A stretch of 64,000 nucleotides of DNA from Delphinapterus leucas (GCF_002288925.2 NW_022098072.1:24133296-24197295), one strand, 5' to 3'; positions 44,701 to 55,965 are shown, counted from the stretch's first letter. Translations and numbers: made by a program. Notes: generated by a model not told the origin, from the sequence alone.

Positions 44701-45754
44701 AATCACAGCAAGAGCCTTTTTGAGAAATGGACATAAAAATAAAAATAAACAAATGGGACCTAATGAAACTTAAAAGCTTTTGCACAGCAAAGGAAACCAT
44801 AAAAAAGATGAAAAGACAACCCTCAGAATGGGAGAAAATATTTGCAAATGAAGCAACTGACAAAGGATTAATCTCCAAAATATACAAGCAGCTCATGCAG
44901 CTCAATATCAAAAAAACAACCCCATCCACAAATGGGCAGAAGAGCTAAACAGACATTTCTCCAAAGAAGATATATAGATTGCCAACAAACAAATGAAAAC
45001 ATGCTCAATATCACTAATCATTAGAGAAATGCAAATCGAAACTACAATGCTATATCACCTCACACCAGTCAGAATGGCCATCATCAGAAAGTCTACAAAC
45101 AATAAATGCTGGAGAGGTGTGGAGAAAATGGAACCCTCTTGCACTGTTGGTGGGAATGTAAATTGATACAGCCACTATGAAGAATAACATGGAGGTTCCT
45201 TAAAAAAACTATAAATAGAGCCACCATACGACCCAGCAATCCCACTACTGGGCATATATCCTGAGAAAACCATAATTCAAAAAGTTTCGGGCTTCCCTGG
45301 TGGCTCAGTGGTTGAGAGTCCGCCTGCTGATGCAGGGGACCTGGGTTTGTGCCCCAGTCCGGGAAGATCCCACATTCCGCAGAGCGGCTGGGCCTGTGAG
45401 CCATGGGCGCTGAGCCTGTGCATCTGGAGCCTGTGATCCGCAACGGGAGAGGCCACAACAGTGAGAGGCCCGCGTACCGCGAAAAAAAAAAAAAAAATGT
45501 CATGTATCACAATGTTCACTGCAACACTATCTACAATAGCCAGGACATGGAAGCAACGTAAGTGTCCATTGACAGATGAATGCATAAAGAAGATCTGGCA
45601 CATATATACAATGGACTATTACTCAGCCATAAAAAGAAACAAAACTGAGTTATTTGTAGTGAGGTGGATGGACCTAGAGTCTGTCATACAGAATGAAGTA
45701 AGTCAGAAAAAGAAAAACAAATACCATATGCTAACACATATATATGCGATCTAA
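41748..45754 (+). pseudogene. L1B ORF2p remnant (endonuclease + reverse transcriptase), interrupted by a SINE
   Basis: The L1 replicase gene, start at the ATG 41,748. Endonuclease motifs are visible: LNVNGLNAPTK, QETHF, GDFNTPLSPMDRSS (about 42,171-42,212) and the C-terminal SDH (about 42,427-42,435). The RT region spans about 42,980-43,930, with [27 protein letters not shown] and an intact FADD (43,835-43,846). Breaks: TGA at 41,862-41,864, TAA at codon 68 (41,949-41,951), stop at 43,589-43,591, TAG after GKVAG (43,928-43,930), a stop after HKRP (about 44,300), frame shifts near 44,720 and 44,910, and a SINE at 45,289-45,497. The TAA at codon 68 and the TAG after GKVAG are shared with L1A. 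It is non-functional. Confidence 0.95.
45289..45497 (+). mobile_element. Short CHR-type SINE nested in L1B ORF2
   Basis: The only SINE in the window on the plus strand. The head is GGGCTTCCCTGGTGGCTCAG. A box A match TGGCTCAGTGG (45,301-45,311) and a decayed box B GGTTTGTGCCC (45,344-45,354) mark the tRNA-derived polymerase III promoter. It ends with a 16-base A run (45,482-45,497). The L1 ORF2 sequence continues on both sides, so it inserted after L1B. Its likely target-site copies (AAAAAGTTTC / AAAAAATGTC) are imperfect. Confidence 0.95.
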
Positions 45755-46110
45755 AAAAAAAAAGTTCTGATGAGCCTAGGGGCAGGACAGGAATAAAGAC
45801 ACAGGCGAAGAGAATGGACTTGAGGATGGGGAGGGGAAGGGTAAGCTGGGACAAAGTGAGAGAGTGGCATGGACATATATCCACTACCAAATGTAAAATA
45901 GCTAGTGGGAAGCAGCTGCGTAGCACAGGGAGATCAGCTTGGTGCTTTGTGACCACCTAGAGGGGTGGGATAAGGAGTGTGGGAGGGAGACGCAAGAGGG
46001 AGGGGATATGGGGATATACATATGCATATAGCTGATTCACTTTGTTATACAGCAGAAACTAACACAGCACTGTAAAGCAATTATACTCCAATAAAGATGT
46101 TAAAAAAAAA
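45755..46110 (+). other. 3'UTR and poly(A) of L1B
   Basis: It follows the ORF2 stop at 45,752-45,754. It contains a G-rich segment ('gatggggaggggaagggtaagc', 45,825-45,846), 'tagcacagggagatcagct' and the end 'ctccaataaagatgtt' with AATAAA at 46,090-46,095, then poly(A). G-rich 3'UTR segments are usual in mammalian L1. Confidence 0.9.
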
Positions 46111-46124
46111 AATACTGGAGCTAA

Positions 46125-46220
46125 AAGAGACAACAGAATTCATCCAGCCTGCCTTTAAGGCGGAGAAAATTGAGGTCTGGAAATACTTGCTTAAAGTCAC
46201 ATATCTGGTACCAGAATGGG
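46125..46220 (-). mobile_element. MIR fragment (antisense)
   Basis: 'aaggcggagaaaattgaggtctggaaatacttgcttaaagtcacatatctggtaccagaatggg' follows the reverse complement of the MIR core. It is short and diverged. Confidence 0.6.
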
Positions 46221-46919
46221 AACAATAATGTAAAATTTCCTTAAAAACTTGAGTAATCACATCACATCAGTATTTAACCCAGATGTCCTCTGTCCTCTTG
46301 TTTTACACACAAAGTCATTAAGGAATCTCAGAGAGGATGTGTTGAAAGCTTGGGTGGAAGGCATTTGCCTGGAAGAGGTAAGGGCTGCGCATGCTCAGGC
46401 ATCTCTATTTTCTCTGAAGTAGGGAGCTAGACTGTCCATCAAGGTCTAGGGGGAAGGAGGGGGATGGGCCATTAGCAGCGTGATTTCAGTTTGGACTGTG
46501 TGCTGAAGGAGTGGAAAGTGGATCCCACTAAGAGTGAATACAAGTATTGTAATTTGTAATGGAGTATTGAAGACCCCCCCTGCACCAGCTTGGGGTGGAA
46601 GAGATAATGCGAGATAGTACCAGTCAACATGCTCTGTACTTTCTTCAGTAGTGCTCATGGTCCTGGAGAAGAAATAGAAAATTGAGTGCTCAAACGGACC
46701 CAGCATTGTCACATGGTCTGGCAGGCGAGGCATGCTGGTTAGAGAGCAAGTAAACAGAGAGCTTTCATAGCATAAGCCAGAGGGAATTGCTGGACTCTGA
46801 GAAGGGGAGCGTCAAAGGACAGGGTCTCTTGAGGTTTAACTTTTGACTTAATGAGAGAAAAATACTGAAAGAAGTGAATGGATGGAAGGTTAAGATCAGA
46901 GAACGTGATTGTTAAGGCT
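46221..46919. other. Unique DNA
   Basis: No gene or repeat family is recognised in about 0.7 kb. Confidence 0.4.
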
Positions 46920-47240
46920 AGGTTTCAGGACCATGTGGTCTAGTACAGTAGCCACTAGTCCTGCAGCTACTCCAAATTGAGATGTGCTGTAAGTGTACAA
47001 TATGGACCAGATTTTGAAGACTTAGTATGAAAAAAGTAATGCAAAATATCTCAATATTTTAAAATATTTAATCCATGTTGAAATAATAATATTTGGAGTA
47101 TATTTAGTTAAATATATGTTATTAAAATTACTTTTATCTGTTACTTTTTTAATGTGGCTACTAGAAAAGTTAAAATTGCATATGTGGCTTGCATATATGT
47201 ATTATATGTTATATTTCTACTGGATGGTGATGTGTTAGTG
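46920..47240. mobile_element. Old non-autonomous DNA transposon, probably hAT type
   Basis: 'ggtctagtacagtagccactag', 'gagatgtgctgtaagtgtacaatatg', 'gaagacttagtatgaaaaaagtaatgcaaaatatctca' and 'aatgtggctactagaaaagttaaaattgcatatgtggctt' follow a well-known mammalian interspersed repeat whose ends are of the CAG...CTG type. I do not recall the family name with certainty. The element is diverged. Confidence 0.5.
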
Positions 47241-47789
47241 GATGTGTATTTATAGATTCAAGACAGCTTTTCAAAATGTGGGTTTAGATCATTTAATGGC
47301 TATATGGAACATATTTGAGCAATATTTTGAAAATAGAAAAATTATGACAACATAAAATAAAGAATAAATAAGTATTTTAATATGTGTTAATAATAATGAT
47401 AATTGCTTAATATAATTGAGGGAGTTATCCTAGCTTTACACCAAGGTTTGGTATCAAGTTCATTTGTAGATAGTTTAATACATAGATTATAAATCATACT
47501 CAGCAGTTTTGTATTCTTAATCTTTATTTGTATTAAATAAGTCCTGTACTTCCAATCGTGAGTTTGCAGAATAGAAATAATTATTTGGTGGCTGTCAAAT
47601 AGTGCTGGCTCTTCAGAATTAATGTGCGTCCAGAAATTCAGAGAGATTTCTCATGTAAACTAATTACAGTGCTGTTAACAAACATTTCCCACTCAAAGTA
47701 GACATTGGAAGATACATGCAAATAGATTTCTAACCCATTCTTTAGTTACATTTATCTCTGTAAATTATACTTTAATTTTTATAGAATTT
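47241..47789. other. AT-rich unique DNA
   Basis: No feature is recognised in this stretch. Confidence 0.4.
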
Positions 47790-49078
47790 GAATGTGGTTT
47801 AAAAATAAAACCCTCTCATATATGATCAAAAGATCTTTGGCAATCGTGCCAAGACCACATAATGGGGAAAGCTCAGTCTCTTCAACAAATGGTGTTAGAA
47901 AATTAGATATCCACATGCAAAACAATAAAGTTAGATCCTTACCTACACAAAAATTAAGTCAAAGTAGATTAAAGACCTAAATGTAAGACCTCAAACTATA
48001 AAACTCCTGGAAGAGAACAGGTGAAATGCTTCATGACATTGGATTTGACAATGATTTCTTGCTTATGACAACAAAAGCATATGCAACAAAAGTAGACAAA
48101 TGAGACTACATTAATTTTAAAAACTTCTGCACATTAAAGGAAACAATCAACAGAGTGAAAAGGCAGCCTACAAACTGGGAGAATATTTGCAAATTACATA
48201 TGTGATAAACGGTTAATATCCAGAATATATAAAAACTTGTATAGCTCAACAACAAAAAATCAAACAACCCAATTAAAATACAAGCAAAGGACTTGAATAG
48301 ACATTTCTCCAAAGAAAATATATAAATGGCCAACAAGCTAAGAAAGGATGCTCAACATCACTAATCATTAGGGAAATGCAAATCAAAATCCTGACGACCT
48401 ATTACCTCATACCTATCAGGATGGCTACCATCAAAAAACCCAGAAAATAACAAGTCGTGGTGGGTAAGTGGAGAAATTGAAATCCTTGTGCATTTTGGGT
48501 GGAAATGTAAAATGGTGAAGCTTCTATGGAGAAATAGTATGAAAGTTCCTCAAAAAGTTAAAATACCATTATCATATGATTCAGTGACTGAACTTTGGGA
48601 TAGATATCCAAAAGAATTGAAAGCAGGATCTCAAAAGATACTTGCACAACCATGTTTATTGCAGCATTAATCGCAATAGCCAAGAGGTAGAAGCAACCCA
48701 AAATGTCCATTGACGGATGAATGGATAAATGAAATGTGGCATATATATATATAATGGAATATTATTTGTTCTTGAAAAAGGAGATCCTATTATATGCTAC
48801 AACATAGATGAAATTTGAGGACATTATGCCAAGTGAAATAAGCAAGTCACACAAATGCAAACACTGTGTGAAAGTACCTGAAGTGGTCAGACTGATAGAA
48901 AGTGACAGGTAGGAGGAGGAAATGGGAAGATGTTCAATTGAATTTCACTTTTGCAAAACGAAAAATTTCTGGAGATCTGTTGCAAAACAATGTGAATATA
49001 GTTAACACTACTGAATTGCACACTTAAAGTTGGTTAAGGTGGTAAATTTCATGACTTTTTTTACCACAATTTTTAAAA
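47790..49078 (+). mobile_element. Old L1 (L1MA/L1MB-type) ORF2 C-terminus and 3'UTR, sense
   Basis: 'agtctcttcaacaaatggtgttagaaaa', 'gattaaagacctaaatgtaagacct', 'acttctgcacattaaaggaaacaatcaac', 'ctaatcattagggaaatgcaaatcaaaa' and 'ccattgacggatgaatggataaa' mark the ORF2 C-terminus in order. The 3'UTR ends 'ggtggtaaatttcatg...taccacaatttttaaaa'. All frames are broken. It is older than L1A and L1B. Confidence 0.92.
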
Positions 49079-49960
49079 AACTTGATAATATGGTATCAAT
49101 ATCTCCAATGTGTGAAAAAAATCATGAAGTGTTGGGGAAGCATGAAACTTGCAGCAACTGACCTAAAAATACAGCAGTTCCATCTTTGTAAGAAATCCTT
49201 GCAGTTTTTTCAGATGATTCTCAACATTAAAATGTGTGATTTTTTTAATGTTTAAGTGATAAAATCAGGTTATCCAAGGCAGAACATTTGAGAAAGCCAC
49301 TTGAAATAGTTCTGAGCAATATCAGTGTCATTATGAAGTGTTTATATCTTATTCCTTAGTTCAAAATAGATGTATCAGTATCTTTCCCTTTAACAACCAG
49401 CAAACTTTCTTATATTCACTGCCCTACCTCTTTCTCCTTAAAGTATTCAAATATCATACACCCAGTGATCCCATGTAGTTATGTTCACAAAGTTTCATGT
49501 TTCTTTCAACACTGAATCTACATATGAGGAGTGGTATGGTGTTCATTAGCAACAGCTCTTTGTGAACGAGTATATGTATTGATTGATGTGCAGGTGCACT
49601 TAGTTTTATTTGTGCAGCAACGTATCCTGTTGCCACACACATAGTTAAAATTTGTCCGCATTGATCTAAATGAACTTCGCCAATCTGTATCTGGCTTGCA
49701 AAGTCATCATCATGTACCAAAAATCACATCTCTGTCCGTGCAGAACAAATAATCACATAGCACTTTGTCCTCATATATCCCACACATACTTGGACCTAAT
49801 TCATGTTCTATGTATTAGTGACATTTATAGAACTGTAAAACAGAATATCAGCGCAGTTAACACAAACAGAACAGCAGTTGCTCCTCTAAATGATACATCA
49901 TTGATACTATGCAAAATACACTGGTGTATTTTGTATTGAACTTTTTTGCTTTCTTTCCAG

Positions 49961-49961
<1 letters not shown>
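49079..49961. other. Unique DNA
   Basis: No gene or repeat family is recognised. Frames at 49,454-49,720 (minus) and 49,670-49,939 (plus) have no domain or exon signals. Confidence 0.4.

Positions 49962-50001
<40 letters not shown>
49962..50001. repeat. (AC)n microsatellite, 20 units, uninterrupted
   Basis: A pure AC run of 40 bases, likely to be length-polymorphic. Confidence 0.97.
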
Positions 50002-50002
<1 letters not shown>

Positions 50003-51464
50003 GACACTAAATTGACTATGATGATGGCCTTATAAACTTCTCAGCAATAGTATGTCTTATACCTGTTTGTGCTATGAGGCATACGACTTTGAAAGTTGCC
50101 ATTGTTGTTTTAGTTTCTTCTCTGCCTCTGGCGAGCAAATTCATCAGTTCTATACTGGAAACCATTATTTTTTCCTCATTCTGGAAGAACTCAGTTGGTT
50201 TACCAGAGAGGTCACTGTGCTTTTCTGAAAACAATATAAAAGCTTTTACGACTTTATAATGTTATTTGATATAGTTTCAACAGAACATTTGCTGAGACTA
50301 ATTGATCACTGGTTCAATAAAGCGGAATTTTCAGATACTCATTATTATGTAGCCTATTGTCATTTTGTCCTTTTCTATTCATGTGAAATGATTACACTTG
50401 CAGAGTCATTTGCCTTGCTCATAGAGGCTCACATCAGATGTTATCATGAAGTTTGATTCACTGTTGATAACTTGCCTGGCTCTAGTAATTTGTTGATTAT
50501 TTTTGCCACTTTTGTGCCTCAGTAAACAACTTTTGAGCCATTGATCCATTTTTCCCCTAAATTTGAAATATGTTATAGGATAATAACAACTGCAAACAGA
50601 AACAGATACATTCTGAAACAATATATTAGCTGAGATGGCTCTAAACTTGAATGCTAGATAAAAACTATTGACTGTTTCAGTTGTACATGTGCATCCATTA
50701 AGCATGTGATGATTTTTAAGAACATAATAGGATTTCTGGCACTTCTTATTCTTCGGCTCTCAAGTCTCCTCTTTCTGAAGGGCCTTCCCCCAGCACCATA
50801 TTTATTCTCTTCTTCCCAGACCTCAAACCTTAACCCTCACCTCTCCCTTTCACACTACCATGTTTTATTTCTTCATACACTGTACTATAAAATAAATTTA
50901 TTAGTGTTTACTTATAGATGATTCCCCTTGATTAAAAATGAATCTCCAAGATAGCAAGGGCATTGATTATCCTGGGAAAAACAAACAAAGCACTGTGTTC
51001 AGTAGATTAAAAAAACCTAGGCTTGGCTTATTCAACTTCATGGCCAAGGAAACTCATGCTTCCAAGGAGTTCTCAGCTAAACACATGAACAAAACCTGTT
51101 ATACACACAGAAAAGAATGGATGATGACACAAACACCTGCATGTTTAATCCCAGACAATGGTAAATGATAAAGAACAAGGTTTTGTAATATATTGAAGCC
51201 AAGGTCATGGACCAAAGCTGGCTAAAATAATTTTTCCTCTAGTAATAAGGTCATACGATAAGTTTCATACCATTATATTTCCTGGGGTAAATTTTTCCCT
51301 GGCTTTGGCATTTTATGGTTACTGCTGCATCCCCTCTGTGTACAACAGTGACCAATATAGACTAGAAACTCAAGAAATATTTGTTGAATAGATAAATATT
51401 AAATTTGGCTACTTGATCATGTATTGCTTCTTTCTTTCTTTTTGTAATTGTTTTATTTCTCCCT
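50002..51464. other. Unique DNA
   Basis: No gene or confident repeat is recognised in about 1.5 kb. Short frames on both strands have no domain support. Confidence 0.4.
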
Positions 51465-51600
51465 TCCCCTAACTCTGAGATCATGAGCCCCATGAGAACA
51501 GAATCTTTTCTCTCTTATTCACTGCTGTATCTTCAGTGCAACAATAATGCCTGGCCATTAGTTGATGCATAATGAAATTTAGGGACTAAATGAGATTTGT
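51465..51600 (+). mobile_element. L2 LINE 3' end fragment (sense)
   Basis: 'ctctgagatcatgagccccatgagaacagaatcttttctctcttattcactgctgtatcttcagtgcaacaataatgcctggccattagttgatgcataatgaaat' follows the L2 3' end in order. Confidence 0.8.
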
Positions 51601-51955
51601 GAAATTAAAGACAAAATGGTTTCATTATCTTTTGCTTTAAACTGCCACATATTTGCTGACATCGTTGGTAATCATCAAAGATCTCCAGGCCACATTTTGA
51701 GAAACTGCTTAGGGCATACCCATGAGAGTGGTTTTCTGAAATATAAAAAAAGATCGTCAGGACAGAGGTTAATGCTACACTAAGATGCATGATCAAGGTG
51801 GATGTGAGCATGCCCCAAGATGTTGGCGATGGAGAGGTACAATGTGAGTTAATTGTAAGCACCTTCAGTGACTGTAGGGAGTTGTATGGAGATGATGGGT
51901 GGCAGAAATGAGGGTGGAAAGAGATTGGTTTACCCAGCTGGAGAGGAACAATGAT
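51601..51955. other. Unique DNA
   Basis: No feature is recognised. Confidence 0.4.
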
Positions 51956-52160
51956 GCTGTGAAGAGAACCTGACTAGGGGTTCAATTCCCACTCCACTTC
52001 AAAAGCTAGGTCAGTTACATAACCTGTTTGAAGCTTACTTCCAAGGAGTGTTATATGGAAATTAAATATCACTGCCTCATGGGTTTGAAGTGAGATTTAT
52101 AGAAAATAAGCCAATGTCTTCAGACAATGCCTGTCCTGTTATTATTTGCTCATAGTATAT
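51956..52160 (+). mobile_element. MIR-like SINE remnant (sense)
   Basis: 'gaacctgactaggggttcaattcccactccacttcaaaagctaggtcagttacataacctgtttgaagcttac' and 'aaatatcactgcctcatgggtttgaagtgagat' follow the MIR layout with strong divergence. Confidence 0.65.
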
Positions 52161-52869
52161 GGACACTTATAGGTGCATCCCATCTTTTGGAACAAGGGTG
52201 AAAGAATAATGGTGTGGAAACGTTGGTGGGAATTCAGGAGTGTTATGACCGTTGAAATATAAGAAGAAAAACGAACAACTTTTTCAGATGAAAGAGAAAA
52301 CCATGAAGATGCATTAGAGGGATTATTCTATGAAGAGACTAAGTTCATAGTAAAACATAGTGATAATGGATGGAGGTTCCACTGGAATCACTGGAGCTGA
52401 TGTTTTTTAATTGAATCAGTAGAGGGAGGATAAGGAAGAGAAGGGGTTGAGATGGATCTGGGGAAAGCTTTGCCAGTCCAGGGGGGCTCAGCCTTGGCAG
52501 AGACTGAATCACAGAATGTGGGAAGCAGTGCATTAGAGTGGACAGTGGAAATGTGGGTTGTACCAAGATCCCATCAGAACTTAGGAACACAAATATTTTT
52601 ACTTCTACCGAGTTTCAACCCCAGTTATATACAAAGGGTAAGAGTTATACTTGGTTAATTCAACGTTGGATTTCGGATACTGGCCTCCACTGGCCTCCAA
52701 GGGGCAGGGCTGATGGGAGATCCAAAGCCTTGTTCCCTGCGCTTTCAGGGGGGTCCCAAGGAGAGTATGAGTATGATGAGTAAATCCTTTGCGTTTCAGT
52801 TCTTCCGATTAGACCAAAGTGGGAGTTAGTCCATTCTTTCTGGTGTAAAGTAAGTAGTGTGGACAAGTT
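52161..52869. other. Unique DNA
   Basis: No gene or repeat family is recognised. Overlapping short frames at 52,452-52,866 have no domain. Confidence 0.4.
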
Positions 52870-53062
52870 GAAAGATCACAAGGGCGTTATTTGGACAGGA
52901 CTGGATTTGAGTCTCAGCTTCTTCAGGGGTGTAAATTTGGAAAAATAACTTAGCCTTCCAGGGATTCTCTTCTCATTTGTAAAATGGGGATAATAATAAC
53001 TACCTTTCCAGGTATTTGTGAGTATTAAAATAACACGAGCATGCTGCCTTAATAATTATGTT
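52870..53062 (+). mobile_element. MIR SINE (sense)
   Basis: 'gactggatttgagtctcagcttcttcaggggtgtaaatttggaaaaataacttagcc', 'ctcatttgtaaaatggggataataataactacctttccaggtatttgtgagtattaaaataa' is a clear MIR. Confidence 0.85.
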
Positions 53063-53147
53063 GGAGATAGTGAATGAAAAGCGCATTTCTGTCCTGTGCA
53101 TTTACAAGTTATATCTCACAGTTTTGAAAAATGCTTCATCTTGCTCT

Positions 53148-53285
53148 TTCAACAGTAAACAAATATGTATTGAGTGTCTGCTAAGTGCAGGCTCTGTGGA
53201 GTGCTGGGAATATTATGTATGTCTATGGGAAAAAAGTAGACATAGCCATGGCCCTCACAGAGCTTATAGACCAAGTGTATAGTCT
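53148..53285 (-). mobile_element. L2 3' end fragment (antisense)
   Basis: 'aacaaatatgtattgagtgtctgctaagtgcaggctctgtggagtgctgggaat...catagccatggccctcacagagcttatag' matches the reverse complement of the L2 3' end. Confidence 0.75.
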
Positions 53286-55379
53286 GATCCAGATTTTTAT
53301 TATTAAAACCATCAGGTCATGGTGTAAGTTTAACTCCTGTGCAGCCAATCACATATTTTATCAGAGCAGCTCTATTCAGTGCTAATTTGTAATTTAATCT
53401 GACCTCTAATGAAAGGGCTTTCTTCTGTGGTAATGTGTTTATTTCTAGAGCATTGAGGAGAGTTAGCCCTCCATCTATCACCTTCTCTTGGTGCCATTAC
53501 TGTTTTAATCTTTACAATGAGCCATTTATAATGAAATTAAAATATTAATCATGATCATTTAAATCAGATAAATAAGATTAGCTTTTAGGTAGTCTTATTC
53601 CTTAGGAATAATGTACACTGCCTTGTGACACATGAAACACTGTTGTCAGGAGGGAATCAGAGTTTCATAGTCACAAGTATGAGAAACCACTGCTATCTGC
53701 CTTTGAATGCTAAGAGAAGGAAATAAAAGGTTTTTTCCCCCACATATAAACTTGACTCCCAGATACAAAGACAAAGACACACAAAGTTCTATTCATCTCA
53801 TTATTTTATTGGAAAGGCAGGAGACAGTGTAAGCATCAAGATGACTTCAGTATCTTTATATATCCAAACTGGAAATTGTAAGACAAATATATATTCCCAG
53901 GCAAAGTGATCTTTAATCACTGAAGCAGTACATTACAAGAGGATGTCAGATCTCTCAGAATGCACACTCTGATATGGATCACGTCACATCTTTACACAAA
54001 ACACTTATTCAGCATAAACTAGCTTTTCAGAAGCTGCCACTGCCCTTCCCCCTCCATTTCCACTTTCCATGCTCCCTTCCTCCCTTGAGAAGATGCTTGC
54101 TAGTTCCATTTGCTTTCAGCACCAGCGTTGCCATGGAAACTCGCCTCCTTGTCTTCCCCCTCCCCAGTTACCAAGTACAGCTTCTGGACTCAGTGCCAAG
54201 ACCTCCTCTGTACAACCTCAATGTTCTTTCAGTGTTTAGACAAATCTGGTGGAAAATGTTGTTTATGGTTTTTTTTCCACAGTACTACAGCTGTATGTTT
54301 TGTGTAACACATTTCCCATGGATCTATCCATGTCCTGAAGGAGATTATTTCCACCCCGCCTTGTCCACCATAGCTTAAAAAACTTGTATTATTTGGTCTG
54401 ATTTTTAATATGGCATAAAAGATAACTCAGGATTACAGATATTCCATCTTTGTTGTGTTTTATTACATCCTGAATTTAATACTACATATACATTGTTTCT
54501 GTACTTTGGGAGATCATTTCTATTTTGTGAAAATTGTAGCACTAATGCCTTTTTCAAAAAAAACCTAGGCAGTAATGTAAAGTATCTCTCATAGCTTAGA
54601 AGTCCATTAAAGTACATCTGTGGACCTTAGGTTATTTCAGCCGTTATAATTCAGATGTTTAAATAATATATTGGCATCCCCCATTACTTGAACTTATAGT
54701 TTGATGCCTTACTTAGTACATTTTATGCAGACTTGTATTGTATATAATTTAATTAGTCATCCTAACACTGATTTATGCTGACACAAAAAGTTTTGTTGAT
54801 GTGAAATGACTTTTTGTCCCTTCCCCCACCTTTAAAATGTCAATTTTGGTTATATATTTCTCAAACATTAAAATGTAGGCTCAGCAAAGTATTTATTTGT
54901 TTAACATTTTTTAAATTATAAATAAGTCACGTCAGCTGTCCCACTGTGCTGACACTGCCATTTTTTCATTATAAACATTTATATTTAAAAATTTAAAAAG
55001 AGAGGTCTTCTATTTGGAAAAAAATCCCTCTGATAAACAGAAGAGGGAGCAGTATTTCCTTCTTTTTGACACAGAATGCAGTGTTGTTTTTTAAATTCCT
55101 ATTTCACCTTTCTTTTTTCCTGTAAACGTAACCTCCTCTGTCATAATCTCTGCTGTTGATTTTCTATTCCTTTCTTTCTGTTTTTAGCGGGGAGGGAAGC
55201 CTAGTGGTGGCGGGAGTAGGACCACCCATTTTGATCAAGGGAACAAAGGTTAAATTCTTTCTGGTTTGCTACTTTCTCTTAGGATATAGTTAAATATTAG
55301 AAATCTTTGTCTTCTACTGTATATTTTTGCTTGCAACAATACTTTAAAAAAATCTATGGTACCACTTTACAAAGAGGCC
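53286..55379. other. Unique DNA with candidate regulatory block (53,345-53,625)
   Basis: No repeat family or gene is recognised. 53,345-53,625 is dense in TAAT/ATTA homeodomain cores and free of repeat signatures. A 134-codon plus-strand frame at 53,974-54,378 is open through a CT-rich region but lacks a domain, a start context and exon signals. Confidence 0.4.
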
Positions 55380-55965
55380 CCGGCGTTGTGTGGTCAACTG
55401 GAGTGAATGCATGTATTCTCTGGGGCCTGCCCTGTGAGAGACTGTCTCCCTGTTGTTCTCACTGTGAGCTGAGTTAGGAGCCGTGCACATCTGAATAACA
55501 GAGCCTTTTCTGCCTGGTGCAATCCTGGATTGTTACAGTCTACAGGCCGGCCATGCTGTCACCGGCACAAATTGATTTAACCATCAATTGCTGTGGTCAT
55601 TAAAGCTGCTAAAAGTCCTCGCCAAACTGATGAATTGCAACTGAATGTGAAATGAGTCTCTAAGTCCGTTTCCCACCATCTCATATCAAAGGCTATTGTA
55701 TCCCTGCAAAGTAACGGGTCGGAGGTTCAGGCTGGAGTTCAACAATGGGCCCTGTCAGAGGATAGAGCTCCATTCACTCTGGCAGCCCCAATTACAGTTT
55801 GCTTTCCATACCTTATTGTATAAAATTTGCATCCAACTAATACATTGAATTATTGGCATACTTTGGGTGTCAAAGGAGTTCACTGAATGGTTTGTCCTTA
55901 AAATACATGGAATTCTAAGCATCTGCTGGCTACTGGGTCGTGACAATGAAAGGATTCCCTGGTTT
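55380..55965. other. Unique DNA, candidate conserved non-coding block
   Basis: The stretch is free of repeat signatures and of domain-bearing frames. It contains an exact octamer ATTTGCAT (55,825-55,832), homeodomain-like CAATTA/AATTGC sites (for example around 55,565-55,640 and 55,790) and CG dinucleotides scattered in non-repeat context. This is suggestive only; no gene is called. Confidence 0.35.

Larger units (their letters stand above)
39211..46110 (+). mobile_element. Full-length L1 ('L1B'), about 6.7 kb plus a nested SINE
   Basis: A complete plus-strand L1: 5'UTR from 39,211 (GGGCAGAGTCAAGATGGC), ORF1, ORF2, 3'UTR and poly(A) ending near 46,110. Target-site copies AAAAACACTGGAG (39,198-39,210) and AAAAATACTGGAG (46,108-46,120) differ at one base and overlap the poly(A). 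Without the SINE at 45,289-45,497 the element is about 6.69 kb, the usual length of a full L1. Both proteins are broken, so it is a dead full-length copy. Confidence 0.97.

Noticed and set aside
45289..45360. Possible tRNA gene in the SINE head
   Set aside because: Box A is good but box B is decayed, and the sequence continues into the SINE body and poly(A). It is a tRNA-derived SINE, not a tRNA gene.
53974..54378. 134-codon plus-strand frame as a possible gene
   Set aside because: It is CT-rich and has no domain, no splice-site pattern and no initiation context. Chance is more likely.
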